A stretch of 64,000 nucleotides of DNA from Paraburkholderia bryophila (GTDB lineage Bacteria; Pseudomonadota; Gammaproteobacteria; Burkholderiales; Burkholderiaceae). A model generated the notes under the pieces. It was not told where the DNA came from. It did no database searches and worked only from the letters and a program-made list of their open reading frames with translations. Below, in pieces: positions 33,282 through 41,534 of the stretch. Position 1 is the first letter of the stretch. Each line of letters begins with the position of its first letter. The position numbers and the translations under genes were made by a program. Where the stretch lies: the NCBI RefSeq assembly GCF_003269035.1, contig NZ_QLTK01000010.1, forward strand, positions 62,001-126,000, read 5' to 3'.

Positions 33282-35189
33282 TTAGGCGACGCGCTTCACC
33301 GACGACTGACCGCCGACCGCGCCGCTCGACAGAAAGCGCTCGCGAATCGACTTGGCGATGCCCGCGGCGTCGAGACCGCACGCGGCGAGCAGCTTGCCCG
33401 GATCGCCATGATCGATGAACTGATCGGGAAGACCCAGTTGCAATACCGGCCGCAATACATCGCTTTCGAGCAGGGCTTCGACGCAGGCCGATCCCGCGCC
33501 GCCCATCACGCAGCCTTCTTCGACCGTGACGATCGCGTCGTGCGTTTCGGCAAGCTGGCGGACCAGATCCGCGTCCAGCGGTTTCACGAAGCGCATGTTC
33601 GCGACCGTGGCATCCAGTTGTTCGGCCGCGACCAGCGACGGCGCGACCATGGTGCCGAACGCCAGAATCGCGATCCGCTTGCCTGCGGGTTGCGAAGTCT
33701 CGCGACGGATTTCGCCCTTGCCGATCGGCAGTACAGCCATCTGCTTGACGGTCGCCACACCCGTGCCCGCACCACGCGGATAGCGCACGGCCGTCGGGTT
33801 CGGCTGTTGCAACGCCGTGTGCAGCATCTGGCGGCATTCGTTTTCGTCCGACGCGGCCATCACCGTCATGTTCGGAATGCAGCGCAGGAACGCCAGGTCG
33901 TAAGCACCCGCGTGCGTCGCGCCGTCCGCGCCGACCAGACCCGCGCGGTCAATGGCGAACACCACCGGCAGATTTTGCAGCGCCACGTCGTGGATCAACT
34001 GATCGTAAGCACGTTGCAGGAAGGTCGAGTAAATCGCGACCACTGGCTTCATGCCGTCCGCGGCGAGGCCGCCGGCGAAGGTGACCGCGTGTTGCTCGGC
34101 GATACCGACGTCGAAGTAACGGTCCGGGAAACGCTTCTCGAACTCCACCATGCCCGAGCCTTCACGCATGGCCGGCGTGATGCCCACCACGCGGGGATCG
34201 AGCTCGGCCGCGTCGCACAACCATTCGCCGAACACCTGCGTGTAGGTTTTCTTGGACGGCGTGGTGGCCGGCTTGATGCCTTCCGCCGGATTGAACTTGC
34301 CCGGGCCGTGATACAGCACCGGATCGGCCTCGGCCAGCTTGTAGCCTTGCCCCTTCTTCGTCACCACGTGCAGGAATTGCGGACCGCGCAATTCCTTGAT
34401 GTTCTGCAGGGTCGGGATCAGTGAATCGAGGTCGTGACCGTCGATCGGGCCGATGTAATTGAAGCCGAACTCTTCGAACAACGTGGCCGGCACGATCATG
34501 CCCTTCGCGTGCTCTTCGAGCTTGCGGGCCAGATCGAGCATGGGCGGCGCGACGCGCAGCACGCGCTCGACACCGGCGCGCGCGGCGGCGTAGAAACGGC
34601 CCGACATCAGTCGCGCCAGATGGCGATTCAGCGCGCCGACCGGCGGCGAAATCGACATGTCGTTGTCGTTCAGGATCACCAGCAGCGGCACGTCGTCTTC
34701 GACGCCGGCGTTGTTCAACGCCTCGAAGGCCATACCGGCCGTCATCGCGCCGTCGCCGATCACGGCGATGCCCGTGCGGTTTTCGCCCTGCAGCTTGCTC
34801 GCGATCGCCATGCCGAGCGCGGCCGAGATCGACGTGCTGGAATGCGCGGTGCCGAAGGTGTCGTATTCCGACTCGTCACGCTTCGGGAAACCCGAGATGC
34901 CGCCGAGCTGACGCAACGAGTGCATCTGGTCGCGGCGGCCGGTCAGGATCTTGTGCGGATAAGTTTGATGACCGACGTCCCAGACGATCCGGTCACGCGG
35001 CGTGTCGAACACATAGTGCAGCGCAATGGTCAACTCGACCGTGCCGAGGTTGGACGAAAGATGGCCGCCCGTTTGCGATACGCTGTCGAGCACAAAGGCG
35101 CGCAACTCGTCGGCAAGCGGTTGCAGTTGGCGGCGATCGAGGCGGCGCAAGGCCGCCGGGTCGTCGATGGTTTTCAGCAAGTCGTACAT
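33282..35189 (-). CDS. dxs: 1-deoxy-D-xylulose-5-phosphate synthase
   Basis: The 635-residue thiamine-diphosphate enzyme condenses pyruvate and glyceraldehyde 3-phosphate, the first step of the MEP isoprenoid pathway. Visible are GHQTYPHKILTGR, the TPP motif GDGAMTAGMAFEALN with ILNDNDMS, the transketolase middle domain (FAIDRAGLVGADGATHAG), and the C-terminal domain (VTVEEGCVMGGAGS). ATG 35189 begins the canonical MYDLLKTID. It follows ispA and xseB on the same strand (ispA stop 83 bp upstream), an isoprenoid-related operon usual in proteobacteria. An overlong palindromic GC-rich hairpin lies after it at 33149-33170. Confidence 0.97.
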   Translation of the reverse strand: MYDLLKTIDDPAALRRLDRRQLQPLADELRAFVLDSVSQTGGHLSSNLGTVELTIALHYVFDTPRDRIVWDVGHQTYPHKILTGRRDQMHSLRQLGGISGFPKRDESEYDTFGTAHSSTSISAALGMAIASKLQGENRTGIAVIGDGAMTAGMAFEALNNAGVEDDVPLLVILNDNDMSISPPVGALNRHLARLMSGRFYAAARAGVERVLRVAPPMLDLARKLEEHAKGMIVPATLFEEFGFNYIGPIDGHDLDSLIPTLQNIKELRGPQFLHVVTKKGQGYKLAEADPVLYHGPGKFNPAEGIKPATTPSKKTYTQVFGEWLCDAAELDPRVVGITPAMREGSGMVEFEKRFPDRYFDVGIAEQHAVTFAGGLAADGMKPVVAIYSTFLQRAYDQLIHDVALQNLPVVFAIDRAGLVGADGATHAGAYDLAFLRCIPNMTVMAASDENECRQMLHTALQQPNPTAVRYPRGAGTGVATVKQMAVLPIGKGEIRRETSQPAGKRIAILAFGTMVAPSLVAAEQLDATVANMRFVKPLDADLVRQLAETHDAIVTVEEGCVMGGAGSACVEALLESDVLRPVLQLGLPDQFIDHGDPGKLLAACGLDAAGIAKSIRERFLSSGAVGGQSSVKRVA

Positions 35190-35272
35190 CGTCGTTCCAT
35201 TGTAGGAAAACTTACGCGCCCGCACTTCATACATGCACCTGGGGAAAGATGCGCGGCGGCGGGCTTTCGCGT

Positions 35273-36154
35273 TCAGCTAACCCGGTTCACCACCAGGTCG
35301 GCCAATTCGGCAAGACGCTGCGCGCGTGCGCCAAACGGCGCCAGTGCAGCATGAGCGTCGCTGCGCAGCTGCGCTGCGAGCGTACGCGAAGCGTCGAGCC
35401 CAATAATCGACACGTAGGTCGGCTTGCCGTCCTTCGCGTCTTTACCTGCAGTTTTGCCAAGCGTTGCAGAGTCGGTCGTGACGTCGAGAATATCGTCGAC
35501 GACCTGAAACGCGAGGCCGACAGCGGCCGAATACGCGTCCAGCGAACGCATCGCGTCAGCGTCCGGCGTCTCGCCTGCCAGCGCGCCCATGCGCACCGCG
35601 GCGCGCAGCAACGCGCCAGTCTTCATGCGGTGCATGGTTTCGAGCTGGGTGCGCGTCAGCGTATGACCGACGCTGGCCAGGTCGATAGCCTGACCGCCGC
35701 ACATGCCGATCGAGCCGCTCGCCAGCGCCAGTTCGCGCACGAGCGAAGCCTGCTGTGCCGGTGCCAGAACCGCCGACGTCAACGCAACGAACGCCTGCGA
35801 CTGCAGCGCGTCGCCGACCAGCAATGCCGTGGCTTCGTCGTACTGGACGTGTACCGTGGGCTTGCCGCGCCGCAGCGCGTCGTCGTCCATGCAGGGCATG
35901 TCGTCGTGCACGAGCGAATAGACGTGGATCATTTCCAGCGCCGCCGCCGCCGCATCGAGGCATTCGGCGCGCGCGCCGGTCAGTTCGCCGGCCGCGTGGC
36001 ACAGTAGCGGGCGAACCCGCTTGCCGCCGCCCAATACCGCATAGCGCATGGCTTCATGCAATTTAGCCGGCTCGGTGGTCTCGGTCGGCAAGTAGTGTTC
36101 TAGTGCCGTTTCGACGCGCTCGAGTACCGAGCGCATCCATGGTTCGAATGTCAT
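35273..36154 (-). CDS. ispA: Farnesyl diphosphate synthase (geranyltranstransferase)
   Basis: The 293-residue prenyl synthase joins IPP with DMAPP and GPP. It shows the first Asp-rich motif with its typical insert (HDDMPCMDDD, about residues 89-98), GGKRVRPLL near 52-60, and the second Asp-rich motif FQVVDDILDVT (about 230-240). Its start overlaps the xseB stop by four bases and dxs follows 83 bp later, so the three genes are co-transcribed. The product feeds ubiquinone, undecaprenyl phosphate and hopanoid synthesis. Confidence 0.96.
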   Translation of the reverse strand: MTFEPWMRSVLERVETALEHYLPTETTEPAKLHEAMRYAVLGGGKRVRPLLCHAAGELTGARAECLDAAAAALEMIHVYSLVHDDMPCMDDDALRRGKPTVHVQYDEATALLVGDALQSQAFVALTSAVLAPAQQASLVRELALASGSIGMCGGQAIDLASVGHTLTRTQLETMHRMKTGALLRAAVRMGALAGETPDADAMRSLDAYSAAVGLAFQVVDDILDVTTDSATLGKTAGKDAKDGKPTYVSIIGLDASRTLAAQLRSDAHAALAPFGARAQRLAELADLVVNRVS

Positions 36155-36459
36155 AGGTCGTCCCCGCTCTCAGTAGCGGCTGTGCCTGCGCTATTCATGG
36201 GCAGCGGTTTGAGCGTCTCACCGTCGAGCACGCGCACTTGCTGCTCGACCTTTTCGAGCTGCTGCTGACAAAACGCCACGAGCGCGGCACCGCGCCGGTA
36301 GGCGGTCAGCGATTCCTCGAGGCTGAGATTGCCGCTTTCCATGCGCGCCACCAGCCCTTCCAGCTCGGCCTGGGCGGCCTCGTAGTTCTCGGGCAGCGGC
36401 GTGGTGTCGACGCCTTCAGCTGGGGCGGCAGCAGCCTCTTTCGATGCGGTCTTCGCCAT
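36151..36459 (-). CDS. xseB: Exodeoxyribonuclease VII small subunit
   Basis: The 102-residue subunit shows the family core: NYEAAQAELEGLVARMESG, LSLEESLTAYRRGAALV, and CQQQLEKVEQQVRVLDG. It pairs with XseA to degrade single-stranded DNA. ATG 36459 was preferred over the TTG four codons upstream. An Ala-rich N-terminal extension of about 20 residues precedes the core. Its stop overlaps ispA by ATGA. The xseB-ispA-dxs order is common; xseA is not present in the window. Confidence 0.93.
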   Translation of the reverse strand: MAKTASKEAAAAPAEGVDTTPLPENYEAAQAELEGLVARMESGNLSLEESLTAYRRGAALVAFCQQQLEKVEQQVRVLDGETLKPLPMNSAGTAATESGDDL

Positions 36460-36659
36460 GAATAGTCGCAAAATTAAAACAAGTCGGACATTCTACGGCA
36501 AAAGCGACATTTCCGATCCGCTCGCCACCCTCCGCTGAGCCTTTCCCCTACGTTTCTCCCCCATTCGCCCTGCGCGCGCCAGTCGAGTGTCGCAGAAAAG
36601 AATCTTCAGGTCAGCGCAAAAAAACCACGAACTTCCTCGACATTTTTGATCCAAATGAA

Positions 36660-36700
36660 CTACTTACGTGCCCCGTACCAGGGGAAACGGGTATAATCTC
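36660..36700 (+). promoter_or_regulatory. Probable promoter of the Rieske oxygenase gene
   Basis: A perfect -10 hexamer TATAAT lies at 36692-36697, about 70 bp before the start codon. The -35 region is weak (TTACGT near 36665 at long spacing). The pair CCCCGT/ACGGG just before it forms a small inverted repeat. Confidence 0.45.
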
Positions 36701-36767
36701 CGGCTCCCTAAATCGAATCTTCGATGGTTGGGTTGTTCACTGCTTTCACGTCTTCACGGGAGTGGGA

Positions 36768-37874
36768 ATGTCCAATCTGAGCAATGCATTGCAGTTGCGG
36801 TCTGTCCACAGCCAGCTGCCAGTCACGGCTTACTTTGACGAAGCGCTTCTAACGCGCGAAATCGAAACCCTTTTCAAAAAAGGTCCTCGTTACATCGGCC
36901 ACGATCTCATGGTGCCCGAAGCGGGGAATTATTTTGCCTTGCCCAGCGAGAGCGAGGGGCGGTTGCTCGTCCGTAACCAGCAGTCGCAAGTCGAACTGTT
37001 GTCGAACGTGTGCCGCCATCGGCAAGCCATCATGCTCAACGGCCGCGGCCGGACAGAGAATATCGTCTGCCCGCTGCATCGCTGGACGTACGACCTGAAC
37101 GGTCAGCTCCTCGGCGCGCCGCATTTCGCAGACAACCCGTGTCTGAATCTGGGCGCCACGCCGCTGCAGAACTGGCAAGGCCTGCTCTTCGAAGCGCAGG
37201 GGCGTGACGTCGCGCGCGATCTGGCACGCCTCGGTCCCAGCAAACACTTCGATTTTTCGGGCTTCATGTTCGATCACGTCGAAGTGCACGAGTGCAACTA
37301 CAACTGGAAGACCTTTATCGAGGTCTATCTGGAGGACTACCACGTCGCGCCGTTCCATCCGGGCCTCGGCAGCTTCGTCAATTGCGACGACCTGACCTGG
37401 GAATTCGGCGACTGGTACAGCGTTCAGACAGTCGGCGTGCACAAGGATCTGGAACAGCCGGGCAGTCCGACGTACCGCAAGTGGCACGACGAGGTGCTGC
37501 GCTTCCGCGGCGGCAACCCGCCCGAGTTCGGCGCGATCTGGATGGTGTACTACCCGGGCATCATGATCGAGTGGTATCCGCACGTGCTGGTTGTGTCTTG
37601 GCTGATTCCGCGCGGCCCGCAGAAAACCACCAACGTGGTGGAGTTCTATTACCCTGAAGAAATCGCGCTGTTCGAACGCGAGTTCGTCGAAGCAGAACGC
37701 GCCGCCTATATGGAGACCGCCAGCGAAGACGACGAGATCGCCGAGCGCATGGACGCTGGCCGCCGCGCGCTGATGGAGCGCGGCGAGTCGCAGGTGGGTC
37801 CGTACCAGAGCCCGATGGAAGACGGCATGCAGCACTTCCACGAGTTCCTGCGGCGCGAACTCGGCACGATCTGA
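36768..37874 (+). CDS. Aromatic ring-hydroxylating oxygenase, Rieske alpha subunit-like
   Basis: The 368-residue protein has a Rieske [2Fe-2S] domain (CRHRQAIML near residue 81 and CPLHRWTY about 18 residues later, the C.H-C..H pattern) and a catalytic domain with the mononuclear iron ligands in LEDYHVAPFHPGL (two His). It belongs to the single-component or alpha-subunit ring-hydroxylating dioxygenase/oxygenase group; the substrate is unknown. ATG 36768 was chosen because GGGAG precedes it; a GTG two codons earlier is possible. No reductase, ferredoxin or beta-subunit gene is adjacent, so it probably borrows electron carriers. A terminator follows. Confidence 0.9.
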   Translation: MSNLSNALQLRSVHSQLPVTAYFDEALLTREIETLFKKGPRYIGHDLMVPEAGNYFALPSESEGRLLVRNQQSQVELLSNVCRHRQAIMLNGRGRTENIVCPLHRWTYDLNGQLLGAPHFADNPCLNLGATPLQNWQGLLFEAQGRDVARDLARLGPSKHFDFSGFMFDHVEVHECNYNWKTFIEVYLEDYHVAPFHPGLGSFVNCDDLTWEFGDWYSVQTVGVHKDLEQPGSPTYRKWHDEVLRFRGGNPPEFGAIWMVYYPGIMIEWYPHVLVVSWLIPRGPQKTTNVVEFYYPEEIALFEREFVEAERAAYMETASEDDEIAERMDAGRRALMERGESQVGPYQSPMEDGMQHFHEFLRRELGTI

Positions 37875-37928
37875 TCGGCGTTTAGGCGGAATATGATCTG
37901 CTAACACCCAAGCGGCGCCAACACTAGG

Positions 37929-37956
37929 AAAGACGGACTTCGGTCCGTCTTTTTTT
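37929..37956 (+). terminator. Terminator after the Rieske gene
   Basis: AAAGACGGAC and GTCCGTCTTT enclose a TTCG tetraloop, followed by a run of T, giving a classical rho-independent terminator. Confidence 0.93.
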
Positions 37957-38042
37957 GTTTAGACTAACGGGATAGCTCGGCCATCCGCTCGCGGCGTCAC
38001 GCCGCTGAACGGAGCCGCCATCGCCCGTATGAAGGAGACGTC

Positions 38043-38912
38043 ATGCCGCACACTCACTACACCACGCTGATCTCCGCGACGAATCTCGCGGAACGGCTCA
38101 CCGATGCGCCGGGCAGCGTGTTCGTCATCGACTGCCGGTTCGATCTGGCCGACACGGAAGCGGGCGAGAAAGCCTATCTGGCCGGGCATCTGCCGGGCGC
38201 GCATTACCTGAACCTCGATCGCGATCTGTCGGGACCCAAGACCGGCGCGAACGGGCGTCATCCGCTGCCGGATCGCGCCCGTCTCGTGGAGACGCTGGAG
38301 TCGCGCGGGCTGAAGCAAGGGCAGCAGGTTGTCGCCTATGACTCCCAGGGCGGCATGTACGCCGCTCGGGCGTGGTGGCTGCTGCGCTGGCTCGGACACG
38401 ACGCGGTCGCGCTGCTCGACGGCGGCTTGCAAGCCTGGGAGGCCGCCGGTTTGCCGCTCACGCAAGACGCGCCAGCGCAAAATACCGGCGACTTCAAGGC
38501 GAGCGCGCCGCTGGCCGTCACGGTCGACGTGCAAACAGTCGAGCGCAATCTCGCTTCGAAGGAACGCGTGGTGGTCGACGCCCGCGCGGCCGATCGCTAT
38601 CGCGGCGAGAACGAGACGCTGGATCGCGTCGGCGGCCACATCCCGGGCGCGCTCAACCGCTTCTTCAAAGACAACTTCACCACCGACGGCCGCTTCAAAC
38701 CCGCACACACGCTGCGTGAAGAATTCCACGCACTGTTAGGCGATACGTCGCCGGAACATGTGGTGCTGCAATGCGGCTCGGGCGTAACGGCATGCGTCAA
38801 TGCCGTCGCGATGGAAGTCGCCGGCCTGCATGGTGCGGCGTTGTACGCGGGCTCGTGGAGCGAATGGAGTGCGGACCCGAAGCGGCCGATTGGGACCGGG
38901 CCGAATCCATAA
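38043..38912 (+). CDS. Sulfurtransferase (3-mercaptopyruvate type, two rhodanese domains)
   Basis: The 289-residue protein has two rhodanese domains. The N-terminal one is inactive (VIDCRFDL, then YDSQGGMYAAR), and the C-terminal one has the catalytic Cys in CGSGVTAC (about 240-247). CGSGVTA is the loop typical of 3-mercaptopyruvate sulfurtransferases (SseA type), while thiosulfate enzymes usually have CRKGVT. It moves sulfane sulfur to thiols or cyanide. A purine-rich AAGGAGAC lies just before the ATG at 38043. The gene stands alone between two terminators. Confidence 0.92.
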   Translation: MPHTHYTTLISATNLAERLTDAPGSVFVIDCRFDLADTEAGEKAYLAGHLPGAHYLNLDRDLSGPKTGANGRHPLPDRARLVETLESRGLKQGQQVVAYDSQGGMYAARAWWLLRWLGHDAVALLDGGLQAWEAAGLPLTQDAPAQNTGDFKASAPLAVTVDVQTVERNLASKERVVVDARAADRYRGENETLDRVGGHIPGALNRFFKDNFTTDGRFKPAHTLREEFHALLGDTSPEHVVLQCGSGVTACVNAVAMEVAGLHGAALYAGSWSEWSADPKRPIGTGPNP

Positions 38913-38949
38913 GCGAAAGTAGCCGCGAACTGCCGGTTGGTTTGGCAAC

Positions 38950-38987
38950 AAAAAGCCGTCGCCGCTCTAGAGCGGCAACGGCTTTTT
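38950..38987. terminator. Bidirectional terminator
   Basis: AAAAAGCCGT-C-GCCGCTCT and AGAGCGGC-A-ACGGCTTTTT form a long stem with one mismatch and almost no loop. It serves the sulfurtransferase from the left and the dienelactone hydrolase from the right. Confidence 0.9.
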
Positions 38988-39011
38988 CATCATGTCGTCG
39001 AGTTCCGCGCC

Positions 39012-39884
39012 CTATGCCACGCCATGCTGCCGGAACCACACCAGTGCGCGCCGCCAGCCATCCTCGGCATCGGCTTTCTTGTAGCTCGGCCGATAATCCG
39101 CGAAAAACGCGTGCCCCGCGTCGTCATACACCACGAACTGCGACCCGCGCCCCGCCTCCGGACCCTGCGCGATAGCCTGCTTCATCTGCTCGAGCGTGTC
39201 CTGCGGAATGCTCTGATCCTGGCGCCCGTACAAACCAAGCACCGGTGCATGCAACTGCGCCACTTCGTCGAGGGGATTCGCGGGGTTCATGGCGGTTTTC
39301 TGCCCGGTCACGCGGCCATACCAGGCCACACCGGCCTTGAGCCGCGGATTGTGCTCGGCATACAGCCACGCAATCCGGCCACCCCAGCAGAAGCCATTCA
39401 CGCCGAGGCGGTTCAGATCGCCGCCATGCTCGCCCGCCCAGGCGACGGTCGCGTCCAGATCGCCGATCACCTGATCGTCGGGCACCTTGCTGACCAGTTG
39501 CTCATTGAGCTGCTGCATGCTCGTGTAAACGGTGGGGTCGCCCTGCCGCTCATACAGATTCGGCGCAATCGCCAGATAGCCCTGCTTCGCAAAGCGCCGG
39601 CACACGTCGGCGATATGCTCGTGCACACCGAAAATCTCGTGCACGACGATGATTACAGGCAGATGCGTCTTGCCCTTCGGCTGCGCGCGGTATGCCGGCA
39701 CCAGCGTGTCGCCGGAACGCACGGCCACTTCGCCGGCTTCGAGGCCGTCGCTATCGGTATGGATGGTTTGTGCCGACACCGGCAACACGGCGGCCGCGAA
39801 TCCGGTGCCGAGCGCGGCTTTGATGAAGGTGCGTCGATTGAAGGGAACGTGCGGGACCAGGCTGTCGATCTCGGGTTTCAGCAT
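39012..39884 (-). CDS. Tat-exported dienelactone hydrolase family protein
   Basis: The 290-residue alpha/beta hydrolase begins with a twin-arginine signal (NRRTFIKAALGTGFAAAV, cleavage near VSA) and so is exported folded to the periplasm. The dienelactone-hydrolase core follows: VVHEIFGVHEHI, the nucleophile region GFCWGGR (catalytic Cys), the Asp region LGLYGRQDQS, and the His in YDDAGHAFF. Its substrate is unknown; relatives hydrolyse lactones or other esters. ATG 39884 follows AAGGAG. It is followed 145 bp upstream on the same strand by the NADH dehydrogenase. Confidence 0.92.
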   Translation of the reverse strand: MLKPEIDSLVPHVPFNRRTFIKAALGTGFAAAVLPVSAQTIHTDSDGLEAGEVAVRSGDTLVPAYRAQPKGKTHLPVIIVVHEIFGVHEHIADVCRRFAKQGYLAIAPNLYERQGDPTVYTSMQQLNEQLVSKVPDDQVIGDLDATVAWAGEHGGDLNRLGVNGFCWGGRIAWLYAEHNPRLKAGVAWYGRVTGQKTAMNPANPLDEVAQLHAPVLGLYGRQDQSIPQDTLEQMKQAIAQGPEAGRGSQFVVYDDAGHAFFADYRPSYKKADAEDGWRRALVWFRQHGVA

Positions 39885-40029
39885 GCGGCGCTCCTTGGTG
39901 GCATAAGGTTGCGTAAGGGAAGCAACAGGATACGCCTGACACGCTTCCTGTTGCAGATGCAACCTTCGCGCAGCGAAGGGCGCGGCACCCGCCGCCCCGC
40001 CCTCGCAATCGCCTTGCCCGCCGTTGCCT

Positions 40030-41379
40030 TCAGTGCAGCTTGACCCGCGGCAGCGTAGTCCGTCGCAACCAGTGCGCCAACGTATCGAGCACCATCCGCG
40101 CATAGCCGTGCAACGCGGCAATATGCAGCCGATACAGCGACATGTACATGAACCGCGCGAACAGCCCTTCGATCAGCATGTTCCCGCCGATCACGCCGCC
40201 CATCAGATTGCCGACCGCGCTGAAATGTCCGAGCGACACCAGCGAGCCGAAGTCGCGATAGGTAAATTCCGGCAGCGGCTTGTTGTCGAGCCGCGCGGCG
40301 AGCGCCTTCATCAGAAAGCTGGCCTGCTGGTGAGCGGCCTGCGCGCGCGGCGGCACGTTACGCTCGTTACCAGGCCACGGACACGCGGCGCAATCGCCAA
40401 GCGCGAAGACGTTGTCGTCGATCTCGGTTTGCAGCGTACGGCGCACGACGAGTTGCCCCAGACGATTGACCGGCAGGCTGTCGAGTTGGCTCAGAATGGC
40501 CGGCGCCTTGATGCCCGCCGCCCACACCGTGAGGTCAGCGCGCACGGTCTTGCCGCTCGCGGTGCGAATCATGCCGGGCGCGACTTCGGCCACGGTCTCG
40601 CCGATCATCAGCTTGACGCCGAGCTTGGTCAGCAACTCGGCGGTGGCTGTCGAAACACGCTCCTGCAAGGCAGGCAAAATACGCGGCCCCGCTTCGATCA
40701 GCACAATGCCGACGTCATGCCGCGGATCGAGCTTATGCAAGCCGTACGCGGACAACACCTGCGCGGTGTTGCGCAATTCCGCCGACAGTTCGACGCCGGT
40801 CGCGCCGCCGCCGACAATCGCCACCTGAATGCGCGGCTCGCTGGGCACACCCACTTCCGGCACCGCTTCGACGGGCTCATGCACCTGATGCTCGGCGCGC
40901 ATGCACGCCGCGATCAGACGTTTGCGGAAGCGCTCGGCCTGGCCGACCGTATCGAGTGCCAGCGAAAACTCCGGCGCGCCTTTCACGCCGAAGAAAGCCG
41001 TGGTACTGCCGATCGCGATGATCAGCGTGTCGTATTCGAGTTCGCGTTCGGGCAGCAGCTCGGCGCCGTCGTCGTCGAGCACCGTGCTGAGCGTGAGACG
41101 CTTATTGGCGCGGTCCAGACCGGCCAGTTCGCCCTGCTGAAACTCGAAGCCATGCCAGCGCGCTTGCGCGGCATATTCGAGTTCCTGCGTGAACGGGTCC
41201 ATGCTGCCGGCCGCCACTTCATGCAGCAGCGGCTTCCAGATATGGGTGGGATTGCGGTCGACGAGCGTGACTTGCGCCCGCACGCCGCCTTTGTTCTTAT
41301 GAGGCGCATAGCGATCGCCCAGACGCGTCGCTAATTCCAGCCCGCCCGCTCCCCCGCCAACGACGATAAATCGATGCAT
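40030..41379 (-). CDS. Type II NADH dehydrogenase / NAD(P)-FAD oxidoreductase
   Basis: The 449-residue flavoprotein has an FAD-binding Rossmann motif at the very start (VVGGGAGGLELA), an NADH-binding motif (VAIVGGGATGVELSAEL, about 170-186), the VWAAGIKA segment, and the family motif VFALGDCAACP. C-terminal amphipathic helices (SLYRLHIAALHGYARMVLD) attach it to the membrane, as in Ndh-2 enzymes that pass NADH electrons to quinone without pumping protons. ATG 41379 follows GGAGAG. It is a single gene in a run of minus-strand genes between polA and the dienelactone hydrolase. Confidence 0.92.
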   Translation of the reverse strand: MHRFIVVGGGAGGLELATRLGDRYAPHKNKGGVRAQVTLVDRNPTHIWKPLLHEVAAGSMDPFTQELEYAAQARWHGFEFQQGELAGLDRANKRLTLSTVLDDDGAELLPERELEYDTLIIAIGSTTAFFGVKGAPEFSLALDTVGQAERFRKRLIAACMRAEHQVHEPVEAVPEVGVPSEPRIQVAIVGGGATGVELSAELRNTAQVLSAYGLHKLDPRHDVGIVLIEAGPRILPALQERVSTATAELLTKLGVKLMIGETVAEVAPGMIRTASGKTVRADLTVWAAGIKAPAILSQLDSLPVNRLGQLVVRRTLQTEIDDNVFALGDCAACPWPGNERNVPPRAQAAHQQASFLMKALAARLDNKPLPEFTYRDFGSLVSLGHFSAVGNLMGGVIGGNMLIEGLFARFMYMSLYRLHIAALHGYARMVLDTLAHWLRRTTLPRVKLH

Positions 41380-41534
41380 TGAACTCTCCGTGTTTGCCGA
41401 TCGGTTATGCGTCGCACGGCGCGTCGCAACGCGCCGTCTTTCAACGATTGTCCGCGAGCAGCACGGGTTGTCACAAGCTATCAATGCGCATATGTGACAT
41501 GCGCACGACGATATCGCTTCCCGTCACAACTGCG